From the NCBI RefSeq assembly GCF_004000765.1, contig NZ_BILW01000001.1, positions 1 through 64,000 on the forward strand: a stretch of DNA of 64,000 nucleotides, read 5' to 3'. This stretch comes from Paenibacillus chondroitinus NBRC 15376. Lineage in GTDB: Bacteria > Bacillota > Bacilli > Paenibacillales > NBRC-103111. The notes beneath the pieces are model-generated. The model did not search any database and was not told the DNA's origin. It was given only the letters and a program-made list of their open reading frames with translations. Of the stretch, positions 53,801-62,208 are shown in pieces (the stretch's first letter is position 1; the number at the start of each line of letters is the position of its first letter). The position numbers and the translations under genes are program-made.

Positions 53801-56525
53801 CATTCAAGTACCGCTGGATGATAAAGGGAAATTCGACTATTACGCACCATTGGAGTGGGGAACATCGACGGATCGAGTGCAGCTCACGATGACGGCTACG
53901 GACCGGGTTGGCAACAAAACGGAGTATGGCTTTGAAGTCATTCGAGGTGTAGCTGAAGCAATTCCGGCAACCCCTAGTGATCTTGCAGCACTGACAACAG
54001 GCAACGCACAGATGCGCGCTCCGTATCAATTCGGTACAACCGCTTATCAAGCTTTAGCTTATTCGGACAATGTTCGTATTTATGCAGTTCCGATGGCTGC
54101 TGCTTCTGTCGTAACGATCGACGGCAAGCCAGTTTCTGAGAGCGGTTATGTCGATATCGCGGTACCTGTTACAGGGAAATCGGTATCCATCAAAGTACAT
54201 TCCGATAGTGCAGGAGACAAGTTCTATACGCTAAGTCTTGATGGAACAGGCTCCAATGAAGCATTATTGGCTACTTTGAAGCTCACGAATGCCACGGCCT
54301 CGCAAAAAAGCGATGTGCTTCCAGCGCAAGCCTTCACAGGGGCGGAAGAAAGTTATGCTGTTTATGTGGATAACACCGTGGACACGGTAACCTTGACACC
54401 CGGCGCTATGAAAGCAGGTTCCAGCATTAAGGTCAAAGGACAGTCCGTTCAGAGCGGGCAAGCATCCCAAGCGATTCAGCTGCAAGTTGGCGAGAATCAA
54501 GTTCCTGTGGAAGTTACCTCTCCGGACGGTGCGGAAACACGGAGCTACCAAGTAGCCGTATGGCGGGAACCAAGCGGTAATGCGCTGTTGCAAAGCTTGG
54601 GGCTTGCTACAGACGGAGCTGATTTGTTAGCTGATTTTAACCCGGCAGTGAAAAATTATGAGGTACTAGTGCCTTACACAGCGCTCGAGTTTAAGCTTCT
54701 GCCAGTTCCCGAACAGTCGGATGCAGAAATTCATATCGATGGTCAAAAGGTAACAAGCGGAGCGGTCTTGCCCCTTCCATTTACGAAGGATGCACAAACC
54801 TATGCTATTGAGGTCAAGGCTCAAGATGGTACGACGCTCACATATAACGTATCTGTATTGCGTAAGCAGACAGTGCCTGGGCAGCCGCCATTACTGGCGA
54901 GTTTGCAGGCAGGTACGATCTTGGACGGTGCTTTTACGCCATACAAGCTTAAATACGGAACGATTTCAACAACCGAAAGTGCTAACGCAACAATTAAGGC
55001 GATTACCAATGATCCAGAGGCAACGGTAACGGTGCAGCATGTAAAACAAAAAGGCGGCGGCACCTTTGAACCTGCTCTAGCAATTGGCAGCAATACCATT
55101 ATCGTTAATGTGGAGTCAGCGGACCTTAAGTCTTCACAGACTTATTCCATCGACGTCAAACGTATCGAGGAGTCAAGTTCTAGCCCTGACACGCGCCAAA
55201 CGACGGTTGCTGGAAGTTCCGGAGGTTGGACTTTCCAAACCAACATCGTACGGACCCAATCGTCAGATGGCAAAGTGTTGGATACGGTGAAGTTGGATGG
55301 CGTGGATGCACGTAGGATTTTGGAAAAAGCAGCACAGAATAACGACCAGGTTGCTCGTATTTATGTAACGGATTTGCCAGAAAATCCAGCGGATGAGCGA
55401 ATTGTCAGCTTAAATTCAGAAACGGTTAGCTTGCTTGCAGGTGGCGGCATGGCGCTGCAACTGGTGCTGCCTGACGGGCAGATCACAGTATCAGCGGAGT
55501 CCCTGAAGCAAATGAGTAAAGACGGAAAAGATGCTTATTTCCGAATTGTTCCAGTCCGTGTTGAAGCTGAGCGCAGTGAAGTAACAAAACGCGTGCAAGC
55601 TGCTGAGCTTGTGCTCAAAGATGCAGGAGATCGATCTGTCTCCATTATCGGTCAACCAGTCAAGATTGAGACAAACTATTCAGGATACAAGACGGAAGTT
55701 GTATTCCCGCTGAATAACCTCAGCCTGCCGGATAACGCAGCTGCGGCCAAAGAAATTTTGGATGAGCTGGCTGTGTACATTGAACATAGCGATGGCGAAA
55801 AGGTGCTAACGCACGGAGAAATCCGTTATGATGCGGATGGCAAACCAGTTGGTATTGCTATTGAAATTAGTAAGTTCAGTACATTTACCATTATTCAGAA
55901 AAATGGAGCGAATGCACTGCAACCTTATTTATCCGGTTACCCGGACGGCACATTCCGCCCTTCACAAGCCATTACGCGTGCGGAATTGGCGATGATTTTG
56001 AATCGTATTGGCGCTGGGAAGTCGGGCAATGATTCGGCATCGGCACAACCTAGCGGTTATCCTGACGTTGCCAAAGAACATTGGGCGGCAGAAGCCATTG
56101 CCAATATGCAGCGCGCAGGTGTGATGCTTGGCGATGACACCGGCTTCCGCCCAGATGACGCGATTACCCGCGGGGAAATGGCCAGCATTGCGGCAAGGCT
56201 GCTTCCTGCCGGAGATGGCAGCACCTCCTATGCGGGATACAGCGATACGCAACAGCATTGGGCTTTCGAAGCCATTAAGAAAGCATCGCAAGCGGGCATT
56301 CTGCAGGGTTATTCCGATGGCACCTTCCTGCCGGAAAAGCAATTGAATCGTGCGGAAGCAGTCACGATTTTGAACCGATTGTTTAAGCGGCCGACTGCCG
56401 ATGTGAAGTCATCGAGCTGGCCGGATGTACCGCAGGAGCATTGGGCACTTCGTGAAATTGAATCAGCCTCCGGCACCGTACAAACGTTGTCTGATGGCAG
56501 TGTATACGTGGTACCAAATCATTAA
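47844..56525 (+). CDS. giant secreted Kelch / cadherin-like / SLH-domain surface protein
   Basis: 2893 residues, intact. Order: signal peptide (1-35, cleavage after AQA); about six Kelch-type repeats at 70-440 (GASMVFDEMAENVVMFGG, GAAMAYDPGTGKVLLFGG); a fibronectin-III-like part to about 555; a long beta-rich region; FN3/Ig-like modules near 1720-2050; three cadherin-like beta-sandwich domains starting near 2138, 2245 and 2348; a mixed region; three SLH motifs at about 2689-2880 (SGYPDGTFRPSQAITRAELA, PDVAKEHWAAEAI, GYSDGTFLPEKQLNRAEAV). SLH motifs bind pyruvylated secondary wall polymer, so it is anchored outside the cell. TTG 47844 follows AAGGGGAG. Role: adhesion or glycan binding is possible; unknown. 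Confidence 0.9.
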   Translation: MNRRRKAGWAKLLIAALLLQYIPLLHGGLSVAQAAGVANGTNTVLQNTYGPATKITDYTWSRVTTNLAPDPRQGASMVFDEMAENVVMFGGQDNNKFFDETWIWDGKQKTWQEQLNLASSPPKRKGAAMAYDPGTGKVLLFGGEGQSGVLLGDTWLWDGMNATWEQVTGLPDSPIARGGAQIAFDGEQLVLFGGYSGSGSSKTLQDDTWLWNGTGWTEVDPAEKPPAAYGGQMAFDGQTAVLYGGNAGSITKEYTSTGTKVTKSVTHDDSSPLLWKWNRETKSWSSTAGPEGYGRWGQAMAYDGRRVVFFGGERDYVHNYDNELIKKLKLPTSTYPPTFGSMAYSWYKSGWEKAPLKFSTGVMYKSNMDKDGKVYEVQGQPNQVPFPLSYASMAFDGKNFVMFGGSRDQISIMDKVFGSVVDSVPAGNMNETWLYGYTPPTAPGVKLTVDPMEMIYFDPKHIDDTISVVTNVYDDGTKDIIARGVEYREYLPKVEGKEQEFSNWIQVPYTGTEEGTSSFTVVLKGLKWQQKYQVRGYAANEIGKSYTEPVPIILNDDDQTIKTPDVLKYDRIGPSVLHVKDKKRLVAVGTGIPNLFRKPVGDIHYYLQSKDGIQYSLKTNVINERQLELFWDEKDGALPPGKYDIHLNHVYYGDYVFPEGLLITALDFYKPRNFARVDVPSTSTSNEVNSLGLQGPFTEDPSAQNVYVLNDPSEPVVINDSVMFKGTSLVVDKTKTPATITGNGRLYVNGGGALGSNLSYTIHDGPFTITSDKFSFDLSGSEATDYLNMDMPVKASSLIFTKEGLRLTGDLEIGLQVGSQKIKETVPFDGLKFRNNRFDLSGTFTMKNSFQVGPIKASDTKFVVESRIPYVGVQGTGSLPDTKLSFDLNMRTKQGRLDSVNFGMYQKVKLASTGLQVNYLFGSVDKLAEMSQIPQKFAVTGSVNDVIVPEMKHPQANYKFNLIGTDSIDTDLTTYGFNGSGTEYYYWLPVKNMNMQTVVNPATAGIKGFSSPGFATKGDINLFEVVKGAIGTYSFNQKGFNGAIKGTVYVPKGIPRIGGATVSNVALSVNETGVYGTFKHNGVGANLKYTFNNNTILFEVEAEPPKKSWWEKGLDFVNNVSDFMDAAEPWLDIAEELFLRNTDSGNQSKEGNEVRIAAANPLKRVFDLRPVSLSFQPEEPVHTDAKARIVNGQLTSLDQTPLITTETNAANGKSTASFAVERSFTALFALTGDQRAAVLKATASGQGFEQTLRPEISYDAASQMTYMRVSLFAGKWSLTTNTNSHIQVNELLFANGALNLSQLAELWSQTPDRSVTSFTVKERGSYVLNVGEAQGDVIVYKPDGRPYSLNTAQNEANWNALRDANGHVYTLVDAVEAGTWMISAGTSPSAVLSTVSSKVKIEDVAQWVQDQAYPTVFDMTKTDNGQAIVEIYGANEQTKLYAPNGELYKLQTDPSLPGLNVLYDESQQKKTYLLDGIDLSGQWQVVSSSFTNVVAYKSTRKFKSIKPLTMEGRFGKYFDIAEKGDYMLTVSGGNANTVITAPDGSPYTLNFDAPAGNAYLQPASDRVTNASPGGDPLEQTKVTTPNPVNDSKDTLYVTLLNAPAGKWMIQNAKKVDLQIQKLIPQPEIKASVKTAAGAENRVQVAWSMENASSDAQVTMMLTDSADQWVGEVIQSGLPSSGSKAIDLPTSMLPGTYYLSVVGESADKAPIHAIAETTVEVTAPISLSTPEQPKVLSTGNGEISLHFASIAGNVTAYRIWVSDSTSGKAAVPVMDITPEAGSEQNAVMTGLTAGATYQIAVSAIGNEQGRVVLSPTSASVTTDLPVPQPSTLAVALDAGAQPVIEQTYTSYDGNEETLLLTTAEQASLKVTANQAAALTLFVNGQQLGSSEHVAAGGTSTFVLQDLLQTAVLKEREYNVLVEAVNERGDRSTAYRKVFIDRTGPMLIASGGNDAQGKPISLNGIVTDTSRVYIAGQTDAGAKLVVNGIQVPLDDKGKFDYYAPLEWGTSTDRVQLTMTATDRVGNKTEYGFEVIRGVAEAIPATPSDLAALTTGNAQMRAPYQFGTTAYQALAYSDNVRIYAVPMAAASVVTIDGKPVSESGYVDIAVPVTGKSVSIKVHSDSAGDKFYTLSLDGTGSNEALLATLKLTNATASQKSDVLPAQAFTGAEESYAVYVDNTVDTVTLTPGAMKAGSSIKVKGQSVQSGQASQAIQLQVGENQVPVEVTSPDGAETRSYQVAVWREPSGNALLQSLGLATDGADLLADFNPAVKNYEVLVPYTALEFKLLPVPEQSDAEIHIDGQKVTSGAVLPLPFTKDAQTYAIEVKAQDGTTLTYNVSVLRKQTVPGQPPLLASLQAGTILDGAFTPYKLKYGTISTTESANATIKAITNDPEATVTVQHVKQKGGGTFEPALAIGSNTIIVNVESADLKSSQTYSIDVKRIEESSSSPDTRQTTVAGSSGGWTFQTNIVRTQSSDGKVLDTVKLDGVDARRILEKAAQNNDQVARIYVTDLPENPADERIVSLNSETVSLLAGGGMALQLVLPDGQITVSAESLKQMSKDGKDAYFRIVPVRVEAERSEVTKRVQAAELVLKDAGDRSVSIIGQPVKIETNYSGYKTEVVFPLNNLSLPDNAAAAKEILDELAVYIEHSDGEKVLTHGEIRYDADGKPVGIAIEISKFSTFTIIQKNGANALQPYLSGYPDGTFRPSQAITRAELAMILNRIGAGKSGNDSASAQPSGYPDVAKEHWAAEAIANMQRAGVMLGDDTGFRPDDAITRGEMASIAARLLPAGDGSTSYAGYSDTQQHWAFEAIKKASQAGILQGYSDGTFLPEKQLNRAEAVTILNRLFKRPTADVKSSSWPDVPQEHWALREIESASGTVQTLSDGSVYVVPNH

Positions 56526-56538
56526 TAAAATTCAAACA

Positions 56539-56575
56539 AAAAAGTCCATGAGCATGAACTGCTCATGGGCTTTTT
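56539..56575 (+). terminator. intrinsic terminator
   Basis: AAAAAGTCCATGAGCA, loop TGAAC, TGCTCATGGGCTTTTT: a 16-bp stem with one wobble, ending the giant gene. Confidence 0.93.
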
Positions 56576-56693
56576 CGTGTGAAAACGCATGATTCTCCTA
56601 ACTTGTTATTTTGCTGGTAGAAGATGCAGAGTTGGTTTAATATATGAAGTATGCGCTAACAAGTTTAAGAATTTTAACAGAAGTGAGGGAGTT

Positions 56694-58307
56694 ATGATTC
56701 TATTTGACTTTATAGTCAATATTGCTATATTTTCACTGCTTGTCAGTACACCATTGGTCATCCGCTCGTTTATTCACCAAAAGCCGATTAAGTATTTTAG
56801 TTTGTGGGCAAGCCTTTATGCTGGGGTTGTTTCGGTTATTCTCGTCATCCTTTCTATCAAGCAGCAAGGGTATGCCTACGATATTAGATACGCGCCCGTT
56901 ATTCTTGTGTTTGCTTATTTTGGGCCGATCCCTGGGGTGATAACCGGGTTATTCTCACTGCTTACCAGACTTGTTTCCGGTGGAAATTGGGCTCCGGCCA
57001 TCATAGGCTGGTTGATCAATATGATGATTTTGTGTGTTGTACATAAAATCATGTCTCACAGCTCACAATTCAGAAAAATCGGCTCTCTTTTTATGGCTTA
57101 TGTTGCGGGATATTTGGTAACGATTCTGTCGTTTCATATTTTATTGACCGAGCCGTTATTTCATTTGCAATATGTCCTGTTTGTCATGTTAGGCGTTATT
57201 TTGGGCGGCTTGCTGATCGAATCGAATGATCGGCTTTTAAGAATTAATAGGCAAAATAAATACATGGAAGCGACGCTGGAAAAAAGCGAATCGAAGTACA
57301 AGCTGATCGCTAATCATACTTCCGACTTGATCATCGTTATGGATCAAAATCATACGGTGAGTTATTTTTCTCCCTCCCATGAGCTTGTGTTAGGGTATGA
57401 ACACCATGAATTAAAAGGGAATCTATTGTGGATGTTGGTGCACCCGAAGGACTTGGAGATCTTTCATCAAACGATTTCGACGATGATTGGAGGGCAGGAA
57501 GGTTATTCATTGGAAGTTCGCCTTAAACATAAAGATGGACATTGGAAAGAGTTTGAATCACGCTGCCAGCCTGTCAAAGGTAGTCATTATGTCATCGTCA
57601 TCAGCCGCGATATCTCCGACCGCAAAAAAGCGGAAGAAATTCTATTGCAGTCAGAAAAACTTTCGATTGTCGGAGAGCTCGCGGCAGGGATTGCGCATGA
57701 AATTCGAAATCCTTTAACGACAATAAAGGGATTCCTGCAAGTATACAAAGAAGGCAATTATTCGAGAAAACACAATGAATTGCTGTTATCCGAACTCGAA
57801 CGGATTGAAGCCATTACCAGCGAATTTCTTTCATTAGCCAAACCTCAATTGACACAACTTACAGTTACAGACCTACTTGAGCTCGTGGATTACACGACTG
57901 AGATTTTATCCCCCGAAGCACTTCTGAAAAATATTGAATTCCAAATAAGCTACGAAGCGACACACTTCCCGATTACCGGAGAAAAGAATCAGTTAAAACA
58001 GATGCTTCTTAATATCATCAAGAACGCAATGGAGTCGATGCCTGATGGCGGAGAAATTCAAATTTGTTTGCGCAAAGAAGGGGAATGTCATGGTGTGATT
58101 GCCATCCAAGATCACGGTTGCGGGATTCCAGAGGAGCTATTGCCGAAATTAGGGGAGCCTTTTTATAGTTTAAAGGAGAAGGGAACTGGGCTTGGTTTAA
58201 TGATTTGCAAGAAGATTATTAAGCAGCATGAAGGTGATATTACCTATTCAAGCAAAATGAATGAAGGAACTTTAGTAGAAATTCGTCTGCCGTTACTTCA
58301 AGCATGA
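56694..58307 (+). CDS. 5TMR-PAS sensor histidine kinase (sporulation-kinase type)
   Basis: A 537-residue kinase: five or six membrane segments of the 5TMR_LYT type to about residue 185 (RYAPVILVFAYFGPIPGVIT), PAS domain about 205-315 (HTVSYFSPSHELVLGYE), HisKA with His335 (GIAHEIRNPLTTIKGF), HATPase with NAMESMPDG, DHGCGI and GTGLGL. The H-box and tail resemble KinB/KinC-type kinases feeding Spo0F. ATG 56694 follows GAGGGAG; the longer upstream frame has no site. An orphan, with no regulator gene beside it, which fits the phosphorelay kinases. Confidence 0.9.
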   Translation: MILFDFIVNIAIFSLLVSTPLVIRSFIHQKPIKYFSLWASLYAGVVSVILVILSIKQQGYAYDIRYAPVILVFAYFGPIPGVITGLFSLLTRLVSGGNWAPAIIGWLINMMILCVVHKIMSHSSQFRKIGSLFMAYVAGYLVTILSFHILLTEPLFHLQYVLFVMLGVILGGLLIESNDRLLRINRQNKYMEATLEKSESKYKLIANHTSDLIIVMDQNHTVSYFSPSHELVLGYEHHELKGNLLWMLVHPKDLEIFHQTISTMIGGQEGYSLEVRLKHKDGHWKEFESRCQPVKGSHYVIVISRDISDRKKAEEILLQSEKLSIVGELAAGIAHEIRNPLTTIKGFLQVYKEGNYSRKHNELLLSELERIEAITSEFLSLAKPQLTQLTVTDLLELVDYTTEILSPEALLKNIEFQISYEATHFPITGEKNQLKQMLLNIIKNAMESMPDGGEIQICLRKEGECHGVIAIQDHGCGIPEELLPKLGEPFYSLKEKGTGLGLMICKKIIKQHEGDITYSSKMNEGTLVEIRLPLLQA

Positions 58308-58353
58308 TTTAACAGATCCTAGCCATATTAATTGATGGGAGGAATGATGGATT

Positions 58354-59019
58354 ATGCCAACACGTACATATCTTAACGGATCAGTTCTGGTGCTTTGCCT
58401 GATATCGGGCATCGTCGATGTGATCGGCTATTTGGGGCTGGGACATGTCTTCACAGCTAATATGACAGGTAATCTTGTGCTAATCGGAATCGCTATCGGG
58501 CAAGCGCAGCCGCTGGCTGTGCTTCGTTCCATTCTTGCTTTTATTGGTTTTGTTGCCGGTATCGCCCTCGCAACTGTGATCGTGAAGCAAGGTCGGGAAG
58601 AGCAAATTTGGTCCAGAGGAGTAACGGCCGCGTTAGGCAGCGAAGCTCTTCTGCTTTTAATTGCAGCTTTGCTCTCCTATGCGGGAGAAAGCGAAAGGAA
58701 CTTATATATCCTGATTCTACTATTGAGCATGGGGATGGGCATGCAAACGACAGTCGCCAGACATTTGAAAGTTGCTGGGATTTCGACGACCGTTTTGACC
58801 AATAACCTCGCGAATGTTATCGAGGATACCATTGCTCATTTTCGCCGAATTAATCGTTTTACTGCAGACGCATGGTTGCGCACATGGGCGGTAGCCATTT
58901 ATTGCCTTGGTGCGGTAATTACCGCTGTTTTGGAACCGCACGCGCTTTTTGCGTCCATCTGGATACCAGTTGCTCTGTTGGTCGGGCTTGTGACAATGGC
59001 GGCAATTCGCTTTCGTTAA
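58354..59019 (+). CDS. YoaK/DUF1275 family membrane protein
   Basis: A 221-residue protein with six or so hydrophobic segments and the family motif GHVFTANMTGNLV near 30-42, followed by GMGMQTTVARHLKVAGISTT. DUF1275 proteins are integral membrane proteins without an established function. ATG 58354 follows GGGAGGAATG. It lies 46 bases after the kinase gene and 34 bases before the next gene. Confidence 0.88.
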   Translation: MPTRTYLNGSVLVLCLISGIVDVIGYLGLGHVFTANMTGNLVLIGIAIGQAQPLAVLRSILAFIGFVAGIALATVIVKQGREEQIWSRGVTAALGSEALLLLIAALLSYAGESERNLYILILLLSMGMGMQTTVARHLKVAGISTTVLTNNLANVIEDTIAHFRRINRFTADAWLRTWAVAIYCLGAVITAVLEPHALFASIWIPVALLVGLVTMAAIRFR

Positions 59020-59053
59020 AAATGATGAGAAGAACTCATACAAAGGGGTATGC

Positions 59054-60004
59054 ATGAATAAGACAAAATTACTGGGGCCAAAATCATACTTATTCATTTT
59101 TCCAGCGATTGCGCTAGTGATAGTTTCTGAAAGCATCACTTTCCCGGCAAAAATCAACTGGCTGCTAGTCTTATTCCTCCTATCAATAGCCATCATCGAA
59201 CGGATTTATATGCATCTTTTCAATAAGATTTGGCTGCCTTATTTTATCATCGTGATCGGCCTCATTATTTTTGCAAAACATTCGATTTTATATAGTTTCT
59301 TCTACCTTATTCCGGATGCGGTGATCATTTGGTTGAAAAGAAGGGTTAGCATCTGGTATGATCTGCTGCCGTCCCTGTCAATCAGCTTGATTACCATTGT
59401 TTTGGGCAATTCTTTTTACAATTGGACATCGCACTCCTACATCAGCCGGCTGGGAACCTTATTTCTGCTTTTTGTGGTAAACTGGGTGCTCGCTTACTTT
59501 TTCTCATTTTTTGAGTCCGGTAAGCTGACCACCTCGCCAGTCGTTTCAACTTTCATACCGACCTGGTTTGAAATCGGTGTCATTTTTCCTTATATGGCCG
59601 TATTCAATTATTTCAATTATCCGGTCGTCATGTCATCTTTTTTGGCGTATTTAATTGTTGTTAAAGTCTGTCATTCAAGAAGGATGCAAGTGAACGAATC
59701 ACATGTCAAACAGCTCATCTCTCACATTGGTACAAGACTTCAGCTGCAGGTTCTATTGATGGATTTGGGCTCCGTAAAGGGAGTCTATTATCCAAACAAA
59801 CGTATCATTGTGATTGATCATAAACTGGATTATCCGGAGCAACTGGATACGCTGGTGCATGAATGGATCCACTGCGAGTTAAGAAAATACAAAAAGTCCC
59901 CACTCTTTCTTGAGGAAATATGGGTCACGATTTTAGAAGCGGTAATCAGTTGGTATTATGTATTCAATTTAAAAAGAATTCTTACGACAGGAGGATACAA
60001 ATGA
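59054..60004 (+). CDS. multi-pass membrane protein with C-terminal HExxH (putative zinc metalloprotease)
   Basis: A 316-residue protein with about six hydrophobic segments up to residue 220, then a soluble tail. The tail carries IIVIDHKLDYPEQLDTLVHE and HEWIH (His269, Glu270, His273), with Glu287/288/295 in LEEIWVTILEAVISW as possible third ligand. This spacing is like the ImmA/IrrE proteases. The stop overlaps ATG of the XRE gene (ATGA), so the pair is translationally coupled, which parallels ImmA-ImmR modules in which the protease cleaves the regulator. A membrane-embedded version is unusual. ATG 59054 has GGGGTATGC upstream. Family not recognised by name. Confidence 0.78.
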   Translation: MNKTKLLGPKSYLFIFPAIALVIVSESITFPAKINWLLVLFLLSIAIIERIYMHLFNKIWLPYFIIVIGLIIFAKHSILYSFFYLIPDAVIIWLKRRVSIWYDLLPSLSISLITIVLGNSFYNWTSHSYISRLGTLFLLFVVNWVLAYFFSFFESGKLTTSPVVSTFIPTWFEIGVIFPYMAVFNYFNYPVVMSSFLAYLIVVKVCHSRRMQVNESHVKQLISHIGTRLQLQVLLMDLGSVKGVYYPNKRIIVIDHKLDYPEQLDTLVHEWIHCELRKYKKSPLFLEEIWVTILEAVISWYYVFNLKRILTTGGYK

Positions 60005-60348
60005 GTCAGCGACTGGGTCAAGAATTAAGACGTTTGCGTAAAAAGAAAGGATTAACCTTGGAAGAAGCGGCTTCTGCGACCGGAATAACCTTACAATATA
60101 TGAGTCTGCTTGAAAAAGGGCAAAGAAAATCGGCCTCGTTTGAAATCATGGCCAACATTTCAAAGTTCTACGGAATTCCCTTGGACTACTTCGCCCAATT
60201 TGTTGATGATGATCAAAATGAGGTTCATAACTTAAGTGAAACTGAACTTGAAATATGGAGTGCCATCAACAATAAAGTAAAAGATGAAATCTATTATAAG
60301 AAGGGAGATTTGCTGGCGGATTGGCTTCGTTCATTTTTTCGAAAATAA
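60001..60348 (+). CDS. XRE family transcriptional regulator
   Basis: A 115-residue regulator with an N-terminal Cro/C1 helix-turn-helix at about 5-62 (LGQELRRLRKKKGLTLEEAA, TLQYMSLLEKGQRKSAS) and a charged helical C-terminus (SETELEIWSAINNKVKDE). ATG 60001 follows CAGGAGG and overlaps the HExxH gene stop by four bases. The C-terminal part could be the target of the neighbouring protease (inference from coupling). Confidence 0.92.
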   Translation: MSQRLGQELRRLRKKKGLTLEEAASATGITLQYMSLLEKGQRKSASFEIMANISKFYGIPLDYFAQFVDDDQNEVHNLSETELEIWSAINNKVKDEIYYKKGDLLADWLRSFFRK

Positions 60349-60485
60349 GGAAGAAAGGTTTTCATTTTTCAATTGTGTTGTGAAATTCAACTTTAGAAGA
60401 TAAAGTTAATGTTAATTCATCAATAGTTGAAAAATTTCTGGAAGAACTTTATAATTTAGAATAACCGTTCTTCTGAGGAGGCACT

Positions 60486-61472
60486 TTGTTGAATCTTAAC
60501 AAAAAAATTGAGCTTGCTGTATGGTCGATCAAGATTATAGAAAGTGACACGATTTTTCCAAAAAGAGCTAACGCACTTGATTTGACCTACCCTACTCTTC
60601 AGTGCACGGATGTTACCGATGTTGAGGCAGAGTTTGTAGCGGATCCTTTCGTAGTTTCGGATGGTTCGAAGTATTATGTATTTTTTGAAGTGTTGAATAA
60701 ACATTCTGAACGCGGTGAAATTGCGGTTGCTGTCAGTACGGACGGGGAACAATGGCATTATGACCGAGTTGTCCTTAAAGAGAGTTTTCACCTGTCTTAT
60801 CCAAACGTATTTACATATGAGAATGACTATTATATGCTGCCGGAGTCGGCGGAAGCAGGTGGCGTATTTTTATATAAATCCATGCAATTTCCATATAACT
60901 GGGAGAGGAAAAAACAGCTGCTATCTGGCCCGTTTGTGGACCCGACCCTTTTCTATCATGACCAGAAGTGGTGGATGTTCGTTGGCAGCAAAGATGGAAG
61001 GAATCTTTATTTGTTCTCTGCTGACCGAATAGACGGAGAATGGGTGGAGCATCCCTGTAATCCTATTATAAAAAATGATCTGCATATATCTCGACCGGCG
61101 GGAAAAGTGGTTTGTCACGATGGGGAGATTTATCGGTTTACACAAGATGGAGTTCCATCATACGGGAAGATGGTTAGAGCTGTTCGAATTACGAAGCTGA
61201 GTGAGACAGAGTATGCAGAGGAGGCCGTAGAGCCTGGTTTGCTGACGGGGTCGGGCCAACTTGGAAGCTGGCGTAAGGATGGCATGCATCATATCGATCA
61301 TCTCCAAACGAAGGATAACAAGTGGATGATCGCGGTTGACGGGCATTTTTTAAAAGAACAAAACTATCTCGCTTGGAAGACTAAACGCTTTATGAACAGA
61401 CCTTTCTATAGCTCTTATAAGCTTTCTCGCACTATTATTAAGAAATTGCAGCTTATTGCTCAGTTATGGTAG
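60486..61472 (+). CDS. beta-propeller protein like the N-terminal domain of GINT1 (GH43-like)
   Basis: A 328-residue protein rich in beta-propeller signatures: FVADPFVVSDGSKYYVFFEV, IAVAVSTDGEQWHYDRVVL, SYPNVFTYENDYYMLPES, GPFVDPTLFYHDQKWWMFVG, ISRPAGKVV. These match the glucosamine inositolphosphorylceramide transferase 1 N-terminal-like family found in bacteria as part of surface-glycan or formyltransferase proteins. The catalytic acids of GH43 are only partly discernible. TTG 60486 (or 60489) follows GAGGAGG. No signal peptide. Function unknown; a role in polysaccharide synthesis is likely from the family. Confidence 0.78.
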   Translation: MLNLNKKIELAVWSIKIIESDTIFPKRANALDLTYPTLQCTDVTDVEAEFVADPFVVSDGSKYYVFFEVLNKHSERGEIAVAVSTDGEQWHYDRVVLKESFHLSYPNVFTYENDYYMLPESAEAGGVFLYKSMQFPYNWERKKQLLSGPFVDPTLFYHDQKWWMFVGSKDGRNLYLFSADRIDGEWVEHPCNPIIKNDLHISRPAGKVVCHDGEIYRFTQDGVPSYGKMVRAVRITKLSETEYAEEAVEPGLLTGSGQLGSWRKDGMHHIDHLQTKDNKWMIAVDGHFLKEQNYLAWKTKRFMNRPFYSSYKLSRTIIKKLQLIAQLW

Positions 61473-61484
61473 TAACCAGCATTT

Positions 61485-61511
61485 AATCCGCGGAGTTCGC
61501 GGATTTTTTTT
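61485..61511 (+). terminator. intrinsic terminator
   Basis: AATCCGCG, loop GAGTT, CGCGGATT then a T run: perfect 8-bp stem. Confidence 0.93.
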
Positions 61512-61655
61512 ATTTATGGCTGAGTGTGAAGCGAGGAACTTTTATTGGATTTAACTATAAAGATAATCGCTTTAATATATTAGACCAATAGGTGTCTTTG
61601 ATAATATGATAAGTATATCAATAATTACCAGAACAAGAGGAGGAACAACATTACC

Positions 61656-62201
61656 ATGTCAATTTATCACTTTCAAGCAAATCTGATAGACGGAAAGCAG
61701 GTCAATCTGTCAGACTACAGTGGGAAAGTTCTTCTCATTGTCAACACCGCAAGTAAATGTAGTTTTTCGCGTCAATTTGCTGATTTACAAAATCTTTATG
61801 AAACTCGGCGAGAACAAGGTTTGGAAATACTAGCATTTCCATGCAACCAATTTAACGAGAAAGAGCCATCCAGCAATTCGGAAGTACAGGTATTTTGCGA
61901 GCATAACTTCGGGATCACATTCCCATTGTTTGAGAAAACGGATGTAAGAGGTCCATCTACCCACCCATTATTTCAATATCTGACACAGCAAGCACCTTTT
62001 AAAGGGTTTGATACGCAGACCAAGGACGGCCAATGGATGGACGAGTTTCTGCTTGAAAAATATCCGGACATCTATATGGGAGACGGGATCAAATGGAACT
62101 TCTCTAAGTTTTTAATTGATCGTGAAGGTCAAGTCATAGAAAGATTCGAATCAACGGTGTTGCCTTCTGAAATTGACACTAAAATTGCATCGTTGTTGTA
62201 G
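61656..62201 (+). CDS. bsaA: glutathione peroxidase family thiol peroxidase
   Basis: A 181-residue GPx enzyme. Peroxidatic Cys35 (NTASKCSF), Gln65 with Cys63 (FPCNQF), Trp147/Asn148 (KWNFSKFLID) are present; further Cys81 may act as resolving residue. Bacillus relatives (BsaA) use thioredoxin rather than glutathione. About 20 residues are inserted near 115-140 relative to short bacterial GPx, as in other forms. ATG 61656 follows AGAGGAGG. A TTGATA/TATCAA inverted repeat at 61598-61621 lies upstream; its role is unknown. Confidence 0.92.
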   Translation: MSIYHFQANLIDGKQVNLSDYSGKVLLIVNTASKCSFSRQFADLQNLYETRREQGLEILAFPCNQFNEKEPSSNSEVQVFCEHNFGITFPLFEKTDVRGPSTHPLFQYLTQQAPFKGFDTQTKDGQWMDEFLLEKYPDIYMGDGIKWNFSKFLIDREGQVIERFESTVLPSEIDTKIASLL

Positions 62202-62208
62202 TATAACG

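Noticed and set aside
53388..54050. 220-codon open frame on the minus strand inside the giant gene
   Set aside because: It has no ribosome site or recognisable domain and lies fully opposite a strongly supported reading frame; similar mirror frames occur at 15457-15863 and 45311-45940.
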